DNA of 34,074 bases from Ettlia oleoabundans (lineage: Eukaryota > Chlorophyta > Chlorophyceae > Chlamydomonadales), in assembly GCA_019693395.1 (NCBI GenBank), contig JAAMXP010001429.1:1-34074 (forward strand), in the 5' to 3' direction. The position numbers and the translations under genes were made by a program. Shown one piece after another: positions 1 through 14,449 of the stretch (the stretch's first letter is position 1; every line of letters begins with the position of its first letter). The notes beneath the pieces are model-generated. The model was given only the letters and a program-made list of their open reading frames with translations. It made no database searches and had not been told where the DNA came from.

Positions 1-207
1 CCCCCACCCCCACCCACACTATGCATGCACACTGAAAGTCCTGCCCACACTGTCCCAACTGCCATCACGCTCGCAACCCCCCTCATGCGCTTGGCCACAC
101 TCAAAACTGAAACCTAGCCCTGCCAACAGCGCCAGCCCCGCGCTCCTCACCACCACCACCAGTACAAATCGACAACGCCCCGCCTCTGCCGCTGCCCTGC
201 CCTGCAG

Positions 208-1396
208 ATAGAGCGTCGCGAGCGTGCCAAGGCGGAGGCCAAGGCGGAGGTGGAGCGTGCGGAGCTGCTGCGCATGGCAGGCAGCAAGTGAGGGAGCCAA
301 AATGCCAGCCGGCAGCCCGGGGTGGGGGGAGGGGGGGGGGGGGGCGTGTGATGTGTTGCTACCTGCTTGTGGTGGCTGGCTTGCTGCCAAAACAACTGCC
401 TGTCCATAGCAAGGGACCCGTTCCTGTTTGAACTAACACCAGCAATCCTACCCTCCCCTGACCGCTAATCACTATTTGTTCCTTGCCCGCCCCCCTCCCC
501 TGCTTCTTTCCTCCTGCAGGAAGGCGGATGAGGAGCTGAAGGAGCGTGCCCAGAAGGCCAAGGCGGAGCTGGTGGGCAAGCAACAGGCCAGCCTGGCAAA
601 TGCAGCGGTGGCTGCCACGCTGGGTGGAAAGTCCAAGAGCAAGCTGAACAAGTGGGACAAGTGGGCGGCAGCTGGGGGGCCAGCCTCGGCAGCTGCTGCG
701 GGGGATAGCGATGGGGCCGCCGCTGTCGCCGCCGCGGCAGCAGGGGGAAAGAAGAAGGGCGGCGCCGGCGGCAAGAAGGGGGGCAAGAAGGGAGCCGGCG
801 GTGCGGCGGCAGAAAGCGAGGGCGAGGGTGCGCCCACCACCTCAGCTGCCGGCTCAGATGCTTCTGGTGCGGCGGCGGCAGCGGCAGCAGCGGGGGGCAC
901 GGACAAGCCCAGCAGCACCGCCAAGGTGCGGGGTGGGGCTGCGGGGTGGCTGCCTGTCGGGCCTGCAGGTTGCTTCCAAATTGTTTACGGTTTGTGCGAC
1001 TGCTTCCTGTCGCTGTTTGCTCATCTCCTGTTGCGGTGCCTTTCATGTGAACACCCTGCCTGGCATGCTTCACCTGGCTCATTGCTGTAGTGCAGCTGGC
1101 TCAGCTCCTGCTTAGTAGCCCTGCCCCAACATACAGTGCTTGCCTTTCTGACTCCTCTGCTGCACCCGTTTGCAGCTCCCTTACTGCTTGTCATTTCCCG
1201 TACCCTGCAGGCCCCCGCCCCTCGCAGTTTGCTGGCGGGCAGTGGTACCGGCGGCAGCGAGGATGCCAGTACGGTACACCTGCGGGACGTGCTGGCCACG
1301 CTGGAGCGGGATCCCATGTACTGCCACAGCGATTTGCTGTACCGCCTGTACAACACACCAAGGGCCGCTGCCTCCACCATCGCCGGGCAGCCCTAG
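208..1396 (+). CDS. TAF4: TFIID subunit TAF4, C-terminal part (gene runs off the left edge)
   Basis: Three exons are visible: 208-287, 520-925 and 1211-1396 (stop TAG). The phases fit, and each intron starts with gt and ends in tgcag. The visible part is 223 residues. It opens with a charged helix (IERRERAKAEAKAE...ELLRMAGSKK), continues with a segment resembling the conserved TAF4 C-terminal domain (AQKAKAELV..QQASLANAAVAATLGG), then an Ala/Gly/Lys-rich low-complexity insert, and ends with LRDVLATLERDPM...LLYRLYN. That ending matches the end of plant TAF4 proteins, where a similar 'V..LEREP....LIYRLY' helix closes the protein. TAF4 pairs with TAF12 through a histone fold and scaffolds TFIID, the general RNA polymerase II initiation factor. 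The N-terminal part lies upstream of the window. The KKKGG/GKKGGKKG-rich insert is longer and simpler than in plant homologues as I know them. The family call rests on the two conserved blocks; the exact 5' exon structure is unknown. Confidence 0.75.
319..344 (+). repeat. G-rich tract in TAF4 intron (possible G-quadruplex)
   Basis: Bases 319-344 are almost pure G, with a 14-base G run at 331-344, inside the intron at 288-519. The tract is on the sense strand, so the pre-mRNA could fold into an RNA G-quadruplex. It is low-complexity sequence and its length may be an assembly or sequencing approximation. Confidence 0.6.
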
Positions 1397-2379
1397 GCGG
1401 TTGGGGACGGCAAGGCGTGCTTTGCGAGCGCTCATAGCTGGGGTGCAGGGTTCCAAAGGAGCAGTGCTGGGCAGATCAGCACGCAGGGAAGTACTGGAGG
1501 TTCTGCACCTGGCCTGTGGCATCTCACTTGCCTGCATTTGCTGCCTATGCAAAGCCTCGGCACTCGTCCCTGGCAACCGCTAACTCGGCGCCCTCGGGGA
1601 TTCAGTTTTCTGATGTTACAGATTGCCGTTCACAAGATCAGGGAGCCGTGCCCTCACAATGGACAGGGGCAGGTGGTCCATGCATTCATAGAGGGTTCAT
1701 GCAGGGGGGTGGGGGTGCTGTTTTCTGTGCAAAAATGGTTGTGTTTCTAGGCGCAAGGGCAGGAATGTTCAGGGAGAAAGTGCTGCGGACGCACAAACCA
1801 GCAGCAGCAACAATCGATCTATCAATGCAGTCCGTGGTGAAAACTATGACATGTGTGGCAGGAAAGGGCATGTGAGGGCAGTCAGGGAAGGAAGCAGGCA
1901 CGGGCAGTGCAGAAGGCGAAGGCACAACAGTGGGGCATGTGCCATGTCTGTACATTGTGCAGGATGAGGGCGCAAAGGCAGATTGTGTACAGAAGAATGG
2001 ATTGTTTGATTAACAGAGACCTGGTGCAGGCAGCAACTGGGCAGCACTGGTTCTGCTATCATCCTGTGTTCTGTCACCAGCACAGTGTTGAGGCAGGTTC
2101 GTGAGAGCATTGCAGAGCACACCAGTGTACGTCAGCATGCATTGAAGTGCTCCAGTTCTAAATCTGTCGGGTCTCTTCTTTCCTCCTCCAACGGGACAGT
2201 CTCGGTAGAGCGAATGCAGCAATGGGCATAAGCCCCAGTTCCCTGGCCCAGAATGAGGCAAGGCTGTCGCATGCTTAAGCTTCATGCCTCCAGGGCTGTC
2301 TGGTGCTTGTCCCCCCATCAGCCTTTGTAGCTGCTTCAGCCAGGACCCAGTCAGGCCAAGGTGAGTGTGATGCGCAGGC
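1397..2379. other. Convergent 3' regions of TAF4 and ZUBA1, no gene seen
   Basis: This is non-coding sequence between two genes that end toward each other. Short open frames on both strands lack recognisable domains or paired splice sites. TTACA at 1616-1620 is a TGTAA on the minus strand and could be a distant poly(A) signal for ZUBA1, about 760 bases after its stop. I did not find a TGTAA shortly after the TAF4 stop. Confidence 0.5.
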
Positions 2380-5300
2380 TCATGCGATGCCCAGCATGTG
2401 CATGAGGTCTTCAATCTCCTCCCCACCCGGCTGAGGGCGGTCCAGGCGGGGAGGAGCCCAGGTGACGCCACCACCGTACTGCCCAACACCGCTGCTGTAC
2501 TGCTGTTCATACTGATGGTTGGCCGGCTGCCAGGCGGCACTTGGCGCCACAGGTGCTGCCTTAGAGGAAGTTAACAACAGGCCAGCTGCGACACCCGCTT
2601 CATAACTTTCTGCTGAGTTGCTGATCTCTGGCCCTGCCGCTGCCCCGTCCTGGGGCCACAGCATGGTGGCAGCGGGAGTGTGAGTGGTCAACCCCACGCC
2701 CTTGCCACCTTGGGCAGCCACGCCGCTCCCCTCAGGCCGCCAGGCTGGAATAGATGCCTGCCTTTCGTGCCCTGGACCCTGCATTGCCGGGCTATCTGCC
2801 TGCCAAGGTAATGGAATGAGTGGCGGGGATGCGGGAGCTTCGCCCCAGCCATAAGCCGCAGGGGTGGGAGGCGCAGCAGCGGCAGTGGCATCAGCGCTGA
2901 TCCCAACCGTCTGCCTGGTCGCTGCCGCAACCTGCCTCTCTGCCTGCGCCTGCTGTTGCAGCTCCCATCGGGCCTGCTCCCAATCGCCACCCGCCACCAC
3001 CAGGGCTGCCTCAACTGCTGGGGGTGATAGGCCCAGACCAGCCACACTTGACAGGAGCTCCCGCGCCTCCCTGCAGCCAAAAATGGCACGCGACAGAGGC
3101 GGCAGAGCCAGAGATGACCAAGATGATGTTGTACAGGGGAAGCGAGAACAAGTCTTTGTTTGAACTTGCTTTTGCAATCGAGTCTACTTGTGGCAGGGCA
3201 CAGTCAAGGAAGTTGGGCGGCTGGTCGCCCAATGAGAACCCTCCCACAACTGCACATACCCCATGCACTGCCCAATTCTGTCGTATCGCTGGTTATAGCC
3301 CACCCGCCTGATGCTGTCGGCATATCATAGCGGGCATGCCACACACCTGACTGCGCTGACTGGGTTGCTGCCGCCATCCTCCACGCCCCCCTCCATCAAG
3401 AGTGAGGCAGCGGCACTGGGCTCGCAACCCGCTGCCTCTGCCGCCACCGCCGCCACACCGCTGTCAAAACCCATGTCAGCCAGGGCCGCAATGCACTGGC
3501 GCCTCTTGTGCCTGCGGGCGGGGGGGGGAGGCCGCAGCTTCAGCTTCTGGTGGTGCAAAGGTGCAAGGAAGCACTCAGAAGAGACAGGTTCCCGCTCAAC
3601 CAAAACAAGAATACCAAGAATCGCCCCCACGACTGAAGTGACGCCTTGCTTGACGCACGTGCCCACGTAAACATCTCCCACCCTGCTCCAGCCCAGCTCA
3701 ACCAATTGCAGCCCACTCTGAGTCCCGCATAACCCTTCCATAACCCCAGCAGGGACGCACTGCTTCATTAGCGCCAGCGCATTGTCTGACAGCTGCAGTG
3801 TGGCTTCCTCCCTGGCCACCTGCGCCTGCCGCTCCCTCTGGGCCCTTGCCTCCGCAGCTGCAGCCTCAGCCCTAGCTGCCGCCGCCGCACTGGCAGCCTC
3901 CGCTTGTTCAGCCTGCTGGCGTTGAAATTCCTCCAATTCTTCCTGCCGTCTCTCCCGCAGCTTAGCTGCCTGCTCCTCAGCCCACTCTGCCTCCCTCTCC
4001 TGCTGTTCTTCACGGCTGTGGCAATGAGGGCAGCGGTAGGTGTAGCAATCGCCTCCCTCCTCCACCTCGCGGCACATCTGCAAGGGGATGGTGGGTGGGG
4101 GATGGTGGGGATAAAAGACATGCACCTTTTGGCGGCGTCAGGATGGTACGGCAGACTAGCCTCTGTCTTGTCGTGCAACAACAGCAATGGGGTGCGCACT
4201 GGGCGAAGGGAGAGGATTACATGTAAAGAAACAGCTGCATGTGCTGCCACCTTCCTGTTTGGTGCAGCCTCATATACCGGCAGCGCCCCCTCCTTTTCAA
4301 GACTCAGTAGTAAAAATTTCCACAAAAGCGGCGCACGTTCAGCAGAGGAACAACGGCATCAGGGGTACCAAAAGCAACTTGCCTGCAGCCAAGCAGGTCG
4401 GTTGGGGATATAAGTGCTGCCACCGTTGGGGTTTGTGCCGGGAGAAGGGGAAGAAGGCCATGCATTGGGCTGATTTCTAGGTCTTGACCCTCCCCTACCC
4501 AATTTGCTGGAGGCCAGCTGCTTCATGGCTGCTGCTAACTGCTTCTGCTGTGTGTCCTTCTTGGTGGCGGCACTGGAATGCGAAGCTGACACAGTGTTTG
4601 GGTTCTTGCTGGGGCCAGTCGCAGCCTGCGGGCCTCGCTGCCTTGGTGCTGGTAATGGCGGTGCGAGAGTTAGCTTCCTAACGGGCCTCACAACCTCTGC
4701 AGCTTCCACAATCCCGTCTGCAAGGGAGACAGCAGGCATGGCGTCAAAACCAGGGGGTCAAGGCCGCACATGTGTTCCCTGTTGGGATGAGACAGTCCGC
4801 AACTACACTCTCGGTACATGCTGCAGCTGCATGGTGAGACAGTGTTAATCAGGCAAGTTGTAAAAAGCAAAGTAAATGGGCAGAGTGCATACTCAAGCGG
4901 TAGGGTACTAACCTTGACAGGCCGGACAGCTGACATTGAGCCTTTGTGAAGTGCCATTCTGAGCAAACTGCATGCAGCAGATTTGGTGCAAGGTGGGCAA
5001 ACTGACTGGTTGTACACTGTTTGAAGGCCGCACGAACTGCAAGCCCAGGTTACACGCTATAGCCAGCCTGGAGTTGACAGCAGCAAGTGGCAGCCCAGGG
5101 CAGCCCAGTGTCTCGTGGCCGTGGGTGCTGCCGCCGCCGCTGAAAGGGCTTCTAGGCACCAACTCCAGCGTCGCCTAGACTGGAACTTGCCAGCACACTT
5201 TAGGAATGGCACTTGCATGCCGAGAGAGCAAACAGCGCAGCAACAAGAGCAGTGTCGCCCACCATGTCCTGAGGTCGTTGTTTGATCTTCATCAACACTT

Positions 5301-5714
5301 TTTCCCATGCCCTGGTTCCATAGCCTCCCTCTCTAATCTGGGATTTCAGTGTGCGTTCCAAATGACTTTGAACGCAGTCAGTATGATAAGCAATTGGGCC
5401 GCAAACAGAGCAATAGCCTGCGCAGCACGATACGGGCGGGTTGGTGACGACCAGCCGGCTGGTTGTTGAGGTCCCTTCTGACCCCACAATATGACGCCAG
5501 AGCACAAAGACCCAGTAGTAACAGATGAGGGGGTTACCAACCACTGAAACTCACTGGCACCTGAGATGTGCTGCTCCTCCTGCACCGCCACGGCCTTTGC
5601 ACAGATGCCGCACGCATTGGGCGGGCGCTCGGGTGCGCACGTCGCCGCCTTGTCACCCTTGCCCGGCTGGGCTGCCTGGCCTGCTTCGGCGCCACCCTTC
5701 CAGCCTCTGCCCAT
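2380..5714 (-). CDS. ZUBA1: zinc-finger, coiled-coil, double-UBA protein (unnamed family)
   Basis: Exons on the minus strand: 5714-5555, 5477-5263, 4967-4913, 4717-4383, 4077-3659, 3511-3347 and 3070-2380. All phases agree, giving about 679 residues. Residues 35-142 carry a RING/PHD-like cysteine plan: C35-x2-C38, C76-x2-C79, H85-x2-C88, then CPAC at 139-142. A second small cysteine cluster (CREVEEGGDCYTYRCPHCH) lies at about 257-275. It is followed by a Glu/Gln/Arg/Ala-rich coiled coil (about 278-360), a UBA-like domain at about 396-440 (CIAALADMGFDSG) and a second at about 451-492 (ELLSSVAGLGLSPPAVEAAL). The last 30 residues, GGVTWAPPRLDRP to DLMHMLGIA, are shared with ZUBA2. UBA domains usually bind ubiquitin and RING-like fingers often recruit E2 enzymes, so a ubiquitin-related role is an inference. 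The intron after 4383 appears to use a GC donor. An alternative acceptor at 5175 would lengthen exon 3 to 5174-4913 and the protein to 748 residues; I prefer the shorter form because its acceptor is tgcag, as elsewhere here. No function is known to me. Confidence 0.62.
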
Positions 5715-6204
5715 GAAGATTGCTTAGGCTAAGATTAGTGCGTGCGGGGGCTGCTCAAGGCAGCTGGGAGCTTGCAAATTGAACCTGACTTTTGAGAGTG
5801 CAGTTTGAGGCGAGCAGATGTCGGGCGAACCTCGCCTGTAATCGCAGAGGTTGCAGAGCTTACCAAGCGCAGAATACACCCCAGCTTCGGATGTGACACG
5901 TGGCATTGTTGAACGTTCACAGCCGTGAACCGGCAGAATGGCAAGAGGGAAGGTTCATGTTTGCACCCCCGAGCATCGTCTTACAGCTGCCATAGACAAT
6001 TGGAGGCCTCTCCCCCCCGGTCATTAACAGGGAAAGCGGCAGGCACAACGCCAGCGGATGCAAGGCCTGCCCTGCTTGTGTAAGGCCCCTGCTGTGCTGC
6101 TGCCCTATGCACCCAGGCCTTATTGATCTGTAAGGTGTGAACTTCGTACTCAATCGCAATGTTGATCTATAAATGCACTGTTAGTCGCGAGGGCTGCCCC
6201 AACG
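5715..6204. other. Spacer between ZUBA1 start and enkurin stop
   Basis: Non-coding sequence that should hold the ZUBA1 promoter and the enkurin 3' UTR, both read on the minus strand. TTACA at 5981-5985 is a minus-strand TGTAA about 220 bases beyond the enkurin stop, which is a sensible distance for its poly(A) signal. No further gene is seen. Confidence 0.5.
5981..5985 (-). terminator. Probable poly(A) signal (TGTAA) of enkurin
   Basis: TGTAA on the minus strand, about 220 bases after the enkurin stop codon. TGTAA is the usual poly(A) signal in volvocine and related green algae. A five-base motif is weak evidence by itself; the position supports it. Confidence 0.4.
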
Positions 6205-7710
6205 TCAGGTGCTGGATACCCGCACTGCCGTAGCCTTGGACAGCATGCGTACATCCGCCTCAATCTCCGCCAGCTGTGCCTCCATCTCCTGCACTGAGGC
6301 AAACGCCACAGGCAGGCAGTTGTGAATTACAAATAGCTAGCAGTCCCGGAAGGCAAAACACAGCTGACGTCATCAACCGCAACCGCAACCGCTAGTATGA
6401 TCTCCTGTTACGCTTCTCCAGCATAGTGGCCTCTCCAATCTGCCCTTACTTACCTCCTTTCGGCGCCGCTTTGATGGGGTGTCCAGCACACACGGCAGGC
6501 GCACGTAGGCCTCGTTAATGGACTGCCACTTAAGCTTAAGGTGGCGGATTAACTCCGCCAGCTGCTCGCCACTGATCACTGTCACGCCAGGCTCCTCCTG
6601 CATGTGCCACCGAGGGCGGGATGGTACGAGACGGCAATCAATCACAGTGTCTTCACTGTTGCCAACAGAGTGTCAGCAAAAAGCTTCGACACCCATGCAT
6701 CGCAGCGCATGCTCCATGGTCCATAATGCATGCACGTTGTCCCCGGCCAGCTTGCAATGCCTATGACCCCATAGCTGGGTAGGGTGGCACCAAGGTGCCG
6801 TGAGCAGGCCTTGGATGCTGGTTGACGCCCCCTAGCAAGCTGACCTGCGGCTGCGAGCGTGCCCGCTCCTCCGCCTCACGCCGCTCCTCAAGCTCCCGCT
6901 TGCGCTGCTGCAGGTAAGGTGGCAGCTCGCCAAAGTGTGGCTTGAACACATAGCGCACCTGCACGAAAGTGGGGACAGGAGGTTGCATGGCCATTTGAGT
7001 AACAGGCGGGGCAACTAGTCCCCAGCACTAGCGTCCACACCAAACAGGGCGGTTTGTGTTTGTCAGCAAAACAAAAAACATGCATCAAGCATGCATGAGA
7101 GCACTACCAAAGGTCAATGCAGCCAGCGGTATACCACCCCCAGTCCGCACCTCGTGCTCCTCCTTGTACTTGGGTGCCACTGCCGCCGCCTCCTGCACGT
7201 TGCTCTGCACGAAATTGCGCCCGCTGCTCAGGCCGTGCAGCGGCACGTCGTCCTTGGAGGGCACTGGTGCCTTGCGCCGCTCTTTCTGCGCGGCCTTTTC
7301 GGCTGTGGGCAGTGCAGTAGGGGCAGGGGAGCGGCAGGAGTGTGTGGTTGCTACCACTGGTTTGCAAAGCTTGCCGACAATTTTGTCAGTTTTCCACAGC
7401 CAGTCCCGCTAGACAGCCAGTGTCAGCATGCTTCACGAATGTAGGTGCCAACCAGCCAGGCCGCCCACTCACGCGGCGGCAGCTCCGGCTCCTTCTCGTG
7501 CGCCTTGAGCCACTTGCTGCTGCTGACCAGCTCCTCACCGCTGCCCGGGCCCATGGTGCCCTTCAGCCGAATCCTCTTGTCACCCAGCAGCGAGCATGGC
7601 ACTGTGCGAGGGTCCACGGCACCGGTTCCAGGTTTGCTCAGGCGGGGTGTCCGGCGGTTGGCTGCTGCCGGGCGCCGTGCCGCCGCCCCTGTGACCTCCG
7701 ACCCCGACAT
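6205..7710 (-). CDS. ENKUR: Enkurin-domain protein (ciliary microtubule inner protein family)
   Basis: Five exons: 7710-7473, 7302-7151, 6958-6845, 6597-6454 and 6288-6205 (stop TGA). Phases are consistent and the product is 243 residues, close to the roughly 250 residues of animal enkurin. Family blocks appear in the expected order: KWLKAHEKEPELPP near residues 66-79; SKDDVPLHGLSSGRNFVQSN near 95-115, matching the 'P..GL.S.KNFV..N' block; FKPHFGELPPYLQQRK near 135-150, matching 'KP.FG..P.YL...K'; then LAELIRHLKLKWQSINEAY and DTPSKRRRKE, followed by a final acidic/basic helix. Enkurin (FAP106 in Chlamydomonas) sits inside axonemal doublet microtubules, and in animals also tethers signalling proteins to TRPC channels. 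It is a near-exclusive marker of motile cilia, so this organism probably has a flagellate stage. The start lies 303 bases from the DapL start on the other strand, so a shared promoter region is likely. Confidence 0.85.
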
Positions 7711-8013
7711 TCCGAGGGTGCGTCACCACCTTCGACTCCCGTTATCAAGCCGAACCACAAACACTGGGCTGGCGACTAAAGGCAGCAGCTGTGCGAGGCT
7801 GGCGCGTTGACCCGGCAAAGCGTCGGCTGCCAAGTCGGCTAACCCGTGAATACCTTGTATCGATGCGTTTCACGTGTCGTATTATATCCAATTGCCTACT
7901 CCAACCTGGTGAGAGGTTGGCAGTACAGTGTGCCGTACCCTGTCTTAATGGTCGGCCTGCCACGGATCGGTCTTTGTTGGGCGCGTCCCAGTGAACATCG
8001 GGTTGCATACAAA
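7711..8013. promoter_or_regulatory. Divergent promoter region between enkurin and DapL
   Basis: A 303-base gap separates the two start codons, which point away from each other. It must carry both 5' UTRs and the core promoters unless further 5' exons exist. I see no canonical TATA box at a fixed distance from either start. Enkurin is a cilium gene and DapL a plastid amino-acid gene, so co-regulation is not expected from function. Confidence 0.45.
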
Positions 8014-11650
<3,637 letters not shown>

Positions 11651-12090
11651 GGCACGGCCGCTGCACTGCTGTAGTGAGGCATGTCATTTGATTGACAGCC
11701 AAGCATCGGCATTTGGTGTTTATTTTAGCTGCACTGAACCCTGCTTGGCACCCACTATTCCATCCTGGCTTTCCTTCCTTTGCTCACGTTCTGTTTATTT
11801 GATTGACTAGCATCCTAGCCATTACCATGTAAGGCTGTCCTGTAAGGATGTGTTCGTAACTTTTGGCTAGGGTTCCCGCCGGTTCAACGGCACTGGTGCA
11901 CAACGGGCGCACGCCGCCCACCTGGCTTTGCCACATCCAAGATTTCCTCGGTCCAGCATCGCGCTTCCTATCTACGTCGTTGTTCAAAAACGGTTGACAA
12001 CCAAAAGTGCACGCTCGTTGCGGGTTTGAACTCGAGCTCTGGGAACAACCAACCGATCACCCCGCTCTTTGGCTCCTGTTCCATTCCGCC
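11651..12090. other. Intergenic region between dapL and ZUBA2
   Basis: It holds the dapL 3' UTR with two TGTAA motifs (11828-11832, 11841-11845) and, further right, the likely ZUBA2 promoter and 5' UTR. No separate gene is seen. Confidence 0.5.
11828..11845 (+). terminator. Probable poly(A) signals (two TGTAA) of dapL
   Basis: TGTAA occurs at 11828-11832 and again at 11841-11845, about 180-195 bases after the dapL stop. Two copies close together at a suitable distance make this the clearest green-algal-type poly(A) site in the window. Confidence 0.55.
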
Positions 12091-14027
12091 ATGGGACGCG
12101 CGCGAGCTCGTAATCAGGCCGTGGCGGGCGCTCAGCCCAACGCCCCGCTGCCCTCCGCCGCGCCCTCCCCAGACTCGCCCTTCTGCGGCATCTGTGGTTA
12201 AGACATTTCAAAAACAGACGAGTACTTGCAAGGTAGGGAGGCCACGTGCCCTTCAAGTGCCGTGCCCTCACCGCCCTCTGGCCACCTGCCCGGCGTCACA
12301 CTGCCACTCTCGGCGTTTGTGTTTTCACATTGTTCTGCGGCACTAACTCTCCAAACTGCCTTGGAAAACTGATCACAGTGTTTTGCAACAAGTGTGGAAC
12401 CTCGAATCATCACAGGTGCACTACAACAGGACGGCATTGAACCGCCCCGCTCTTCACATGCTTGCGATCGCGATCGCCACCTGTTGACAGGCTGACATCA
12501 GCCCATTTGTAAGAGGCAACTTAAATACCTGTTCCCCTTTTCCGTTGCTTGTGATGCACGCAGGGAGTGTGCAGTTGAATTTCTGTTGGCTCGTGCAAAA
12601 GGTGGGCGGCACATTGCAAGTGCTGCTCCATGGGGCTGCCGGGCCATGCGTGCCTCCACCACCTGCTCTTGTTGCACCTTAGGTGTGGGTGCTAGGTACT
12701 GTGTTAGGTTGACTAGACATACCACGCCTTCAATTCTCACTTGTTCTGCCCTCCCCACGGTTGCCGCAGATAGAACCAACAGCAACTGTGTGTCCAGATA
12801 CCAGGTGTGTGCGGCCCTACTTGCTTGTTGCACTGCCATGTCGTCTGTCCTCGTCAACCCTCCCTCTGCTGCTGCACCCATCTCCTCCTCCTTTTTGAGT
12901 GTGGGTGCCATCACCTCCCCCATCTCACACCCATCCCGCGCAAAAGCTGCCACTCCAATGCCTCCCCCACCCCATCCACACCTGCCCTGCGCAGGTCAAG
13001 GCCCGTAAACGGCCCACCGAGCAGTTTGAACAGCACATGCCCTGCCCCAACAATTCTCGGGACGCTCCATTCCTACAACTTTGTTTGTGCCTGAAACCGG
13101 CTTTCTCGCTATTGAGGTGCAGGGAGGTGGAGGCTCTGGCCTGTGCTGCCCTGCCTCTGGGCATCAGCGCCGATGGTGTCGAGGCTCAGCTGGTGGCGGT
13201 GGGGGGCAACTGGGAGGCGGCTGTCGAGGCTCTGGCTCACGGCTGCGGCAGCCTGATGCCCCCTGCACATGAGGTGGGTGGCACACAACATGTGAAATTT
13301 CTTCCTAGGGACCTGCACATTGTCCCGCTGGGTTTCACCTCCCCTTGCCTGGCAAACTTTTGCCGTTACCTGCTCTCGCTGGCAAACCACGCTTGCTGCT
13401 TGCGTATTTGTGTAGGCTGTCCCTTGTTCTGCCTTCCTGTGCGCCTTTCTGGCCGCAGCCTTTTCCCGGCAACATATTGCCCACCACACACCCCTGTCCT
13501 CACCTTCTTCCTGCACCCCGCACACTGTACTGTGCCCCCTGCAGGAATACCAGAGCCTGGCTCCCTCCCAGCCAGATACACCCAGCCTGGCTGCCGGCTC
13601 CCCGCCCCACTGGGGCGCCGACGCCAGCTCAACTCTATCTGCACCCAGCCCCGCCTTGCAGTCCCCCCGTGCTGTGCCACCTGCCACTGGTGCTGCCGCC
13701 CCGTTTGCTGCAGCAGAAGCTACGCCCGGTGTGCTGTCCCTGGCTGACTTCAGCACCAGCCAGCTGCCTGCTACCGCCAGCCTGGCCCCTGCCGCTGAAG
13801 CCACAGCAGCCGGCACTTTTGGGAAGGACAGCTTGTCCGGTGGGTTGCCCACGGTGCAGAACCAGCAGCAATACAGTGGGCAGTATGATGAGCAGTACAA
13901 ACAGCAGTACAGCAGCAGTGATGGACAGTTCACCGGTGGTGTCACCTGGGCTCCTCCCCGCCTGGACCGCCCTCCGCCGGGTGAGGATGAGATTGACGAT
14001 CTCATGCACATGCTGGGCATCGCTTGA
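12091..14027 (+). CDS. ZUBA2: short zinc-finger/UBA paralogue of ZUBA1
   Basis: Proposed exons: 12091-12196, 12379-12415, 12564-12601, 12770-12804, 12995-13273 and 13545-14027 (stop TGA), about 325 residues with consistent phases. The last exon and the UBA exon are secure; the tiny 5' exons are inferred from ZUBA1. Shared features are the start MGR..., CGIC, a CNKCG...H-x2-EC block matching ZUBA1's CSVCG...H-x2-DC, a UBA-like domain (REVEALACAALPLGISADGV, then GGNWEAAVEAL) aligning with the second UBA of ZUBA1, Tyr/Gln repeats (QYSGQYDEQYKQQYSSS), and the C-terminal block GGVTWAPPRLDRP to DLMHMLGIA. It lacks the coiled coil and first UBA. Where ZUBA1 has CPAC, this copy reads CPNN (or, in another frame, CPAP), so the last zinc pair seems lost. 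The 46 bases before the UBA exon are read through in this model; a hidden intron there cannot be excluded. Function unknown. Confidence 0.55.
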
Positions 14028-14407
14028 GCCCGCAAGTCACGCTCATTCTGGGGAGGCTAAGTGTTTTTTAGCTGCCTATGCATGTGGCAATGCAACTTGC
14101 TGGTTTGGATTAGGGTTGTCCTTGACCCCCAAAGTGTGCCATGCTGCAGTGCCTGGTACGCTAGCAGCAGTGGCACAACGGCCTGGAACTTGGGGGGTCG
14201 TGGCATTTGCTGTGTCTTATGATGCCACTCCCCCCATGCGCTACTTTGACGGCCTCTGGTTTCAGGAGTTGCTTGTATGCACCCGCACTTATGTAGCAGC
14301 TTGTGCTTCCATTTCCTTTCTTTGACAGGCACCCGCTTTCATCTTTCCACCTGTCACCCCCTGTCACTGTTTATTCTATGTCATCCTTTGCTGCACTGTC
14401 GACCGTC

Positions 14408-14412
14408 TGTAA
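14408..14412 (+). terminator. Probable poly(A) signal (TGTAA) of ZUBA2
   Basis: TGTAA 381 bases after the ZUBA2 stop, facing an opposite TGTAA 32 bases further on. Confidence 0.35.
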
Positions 14413-14444
14413 ATCAAACTACTGTGCCCACCAGCTCCATCACA

Positions 14445-14449
14445 TTACA
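14445..14449 (-). terminator. Probable poly(A) signal (TGTAA) of the MADS gene
   Basis: TTACA on the plus strand reads TGTAA on the minus strand, about 480 bases after the MADS stop codon. Confidence 0.35.

Noticed and set aside
5175..5262. Longer third exon of ZUBA1 using an acceptor ending tctag at 5177-5175
   Set aside because: It keeps frame but adds a 69-residue low-quality stretch, and nearly all acceptors here end in tgcag. The acceptor at 4970-4968 also keeps frame and gives a compact finger.
13109..14035. Minus-strand open frame of 308 codons
   Set aside because: It lies antisense to ZUBA2, whose UBA and C-terminal motifs are matched by its paralogue; the opposite frame has no such support.
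13345..14325. Plus-strand open frame of 326 codons
   Set aside because: It overlaps the ZUBA2 last exon in another frame, reads through an intron and past the ZUBA2 stop, and lacks the paralogue's motifs.
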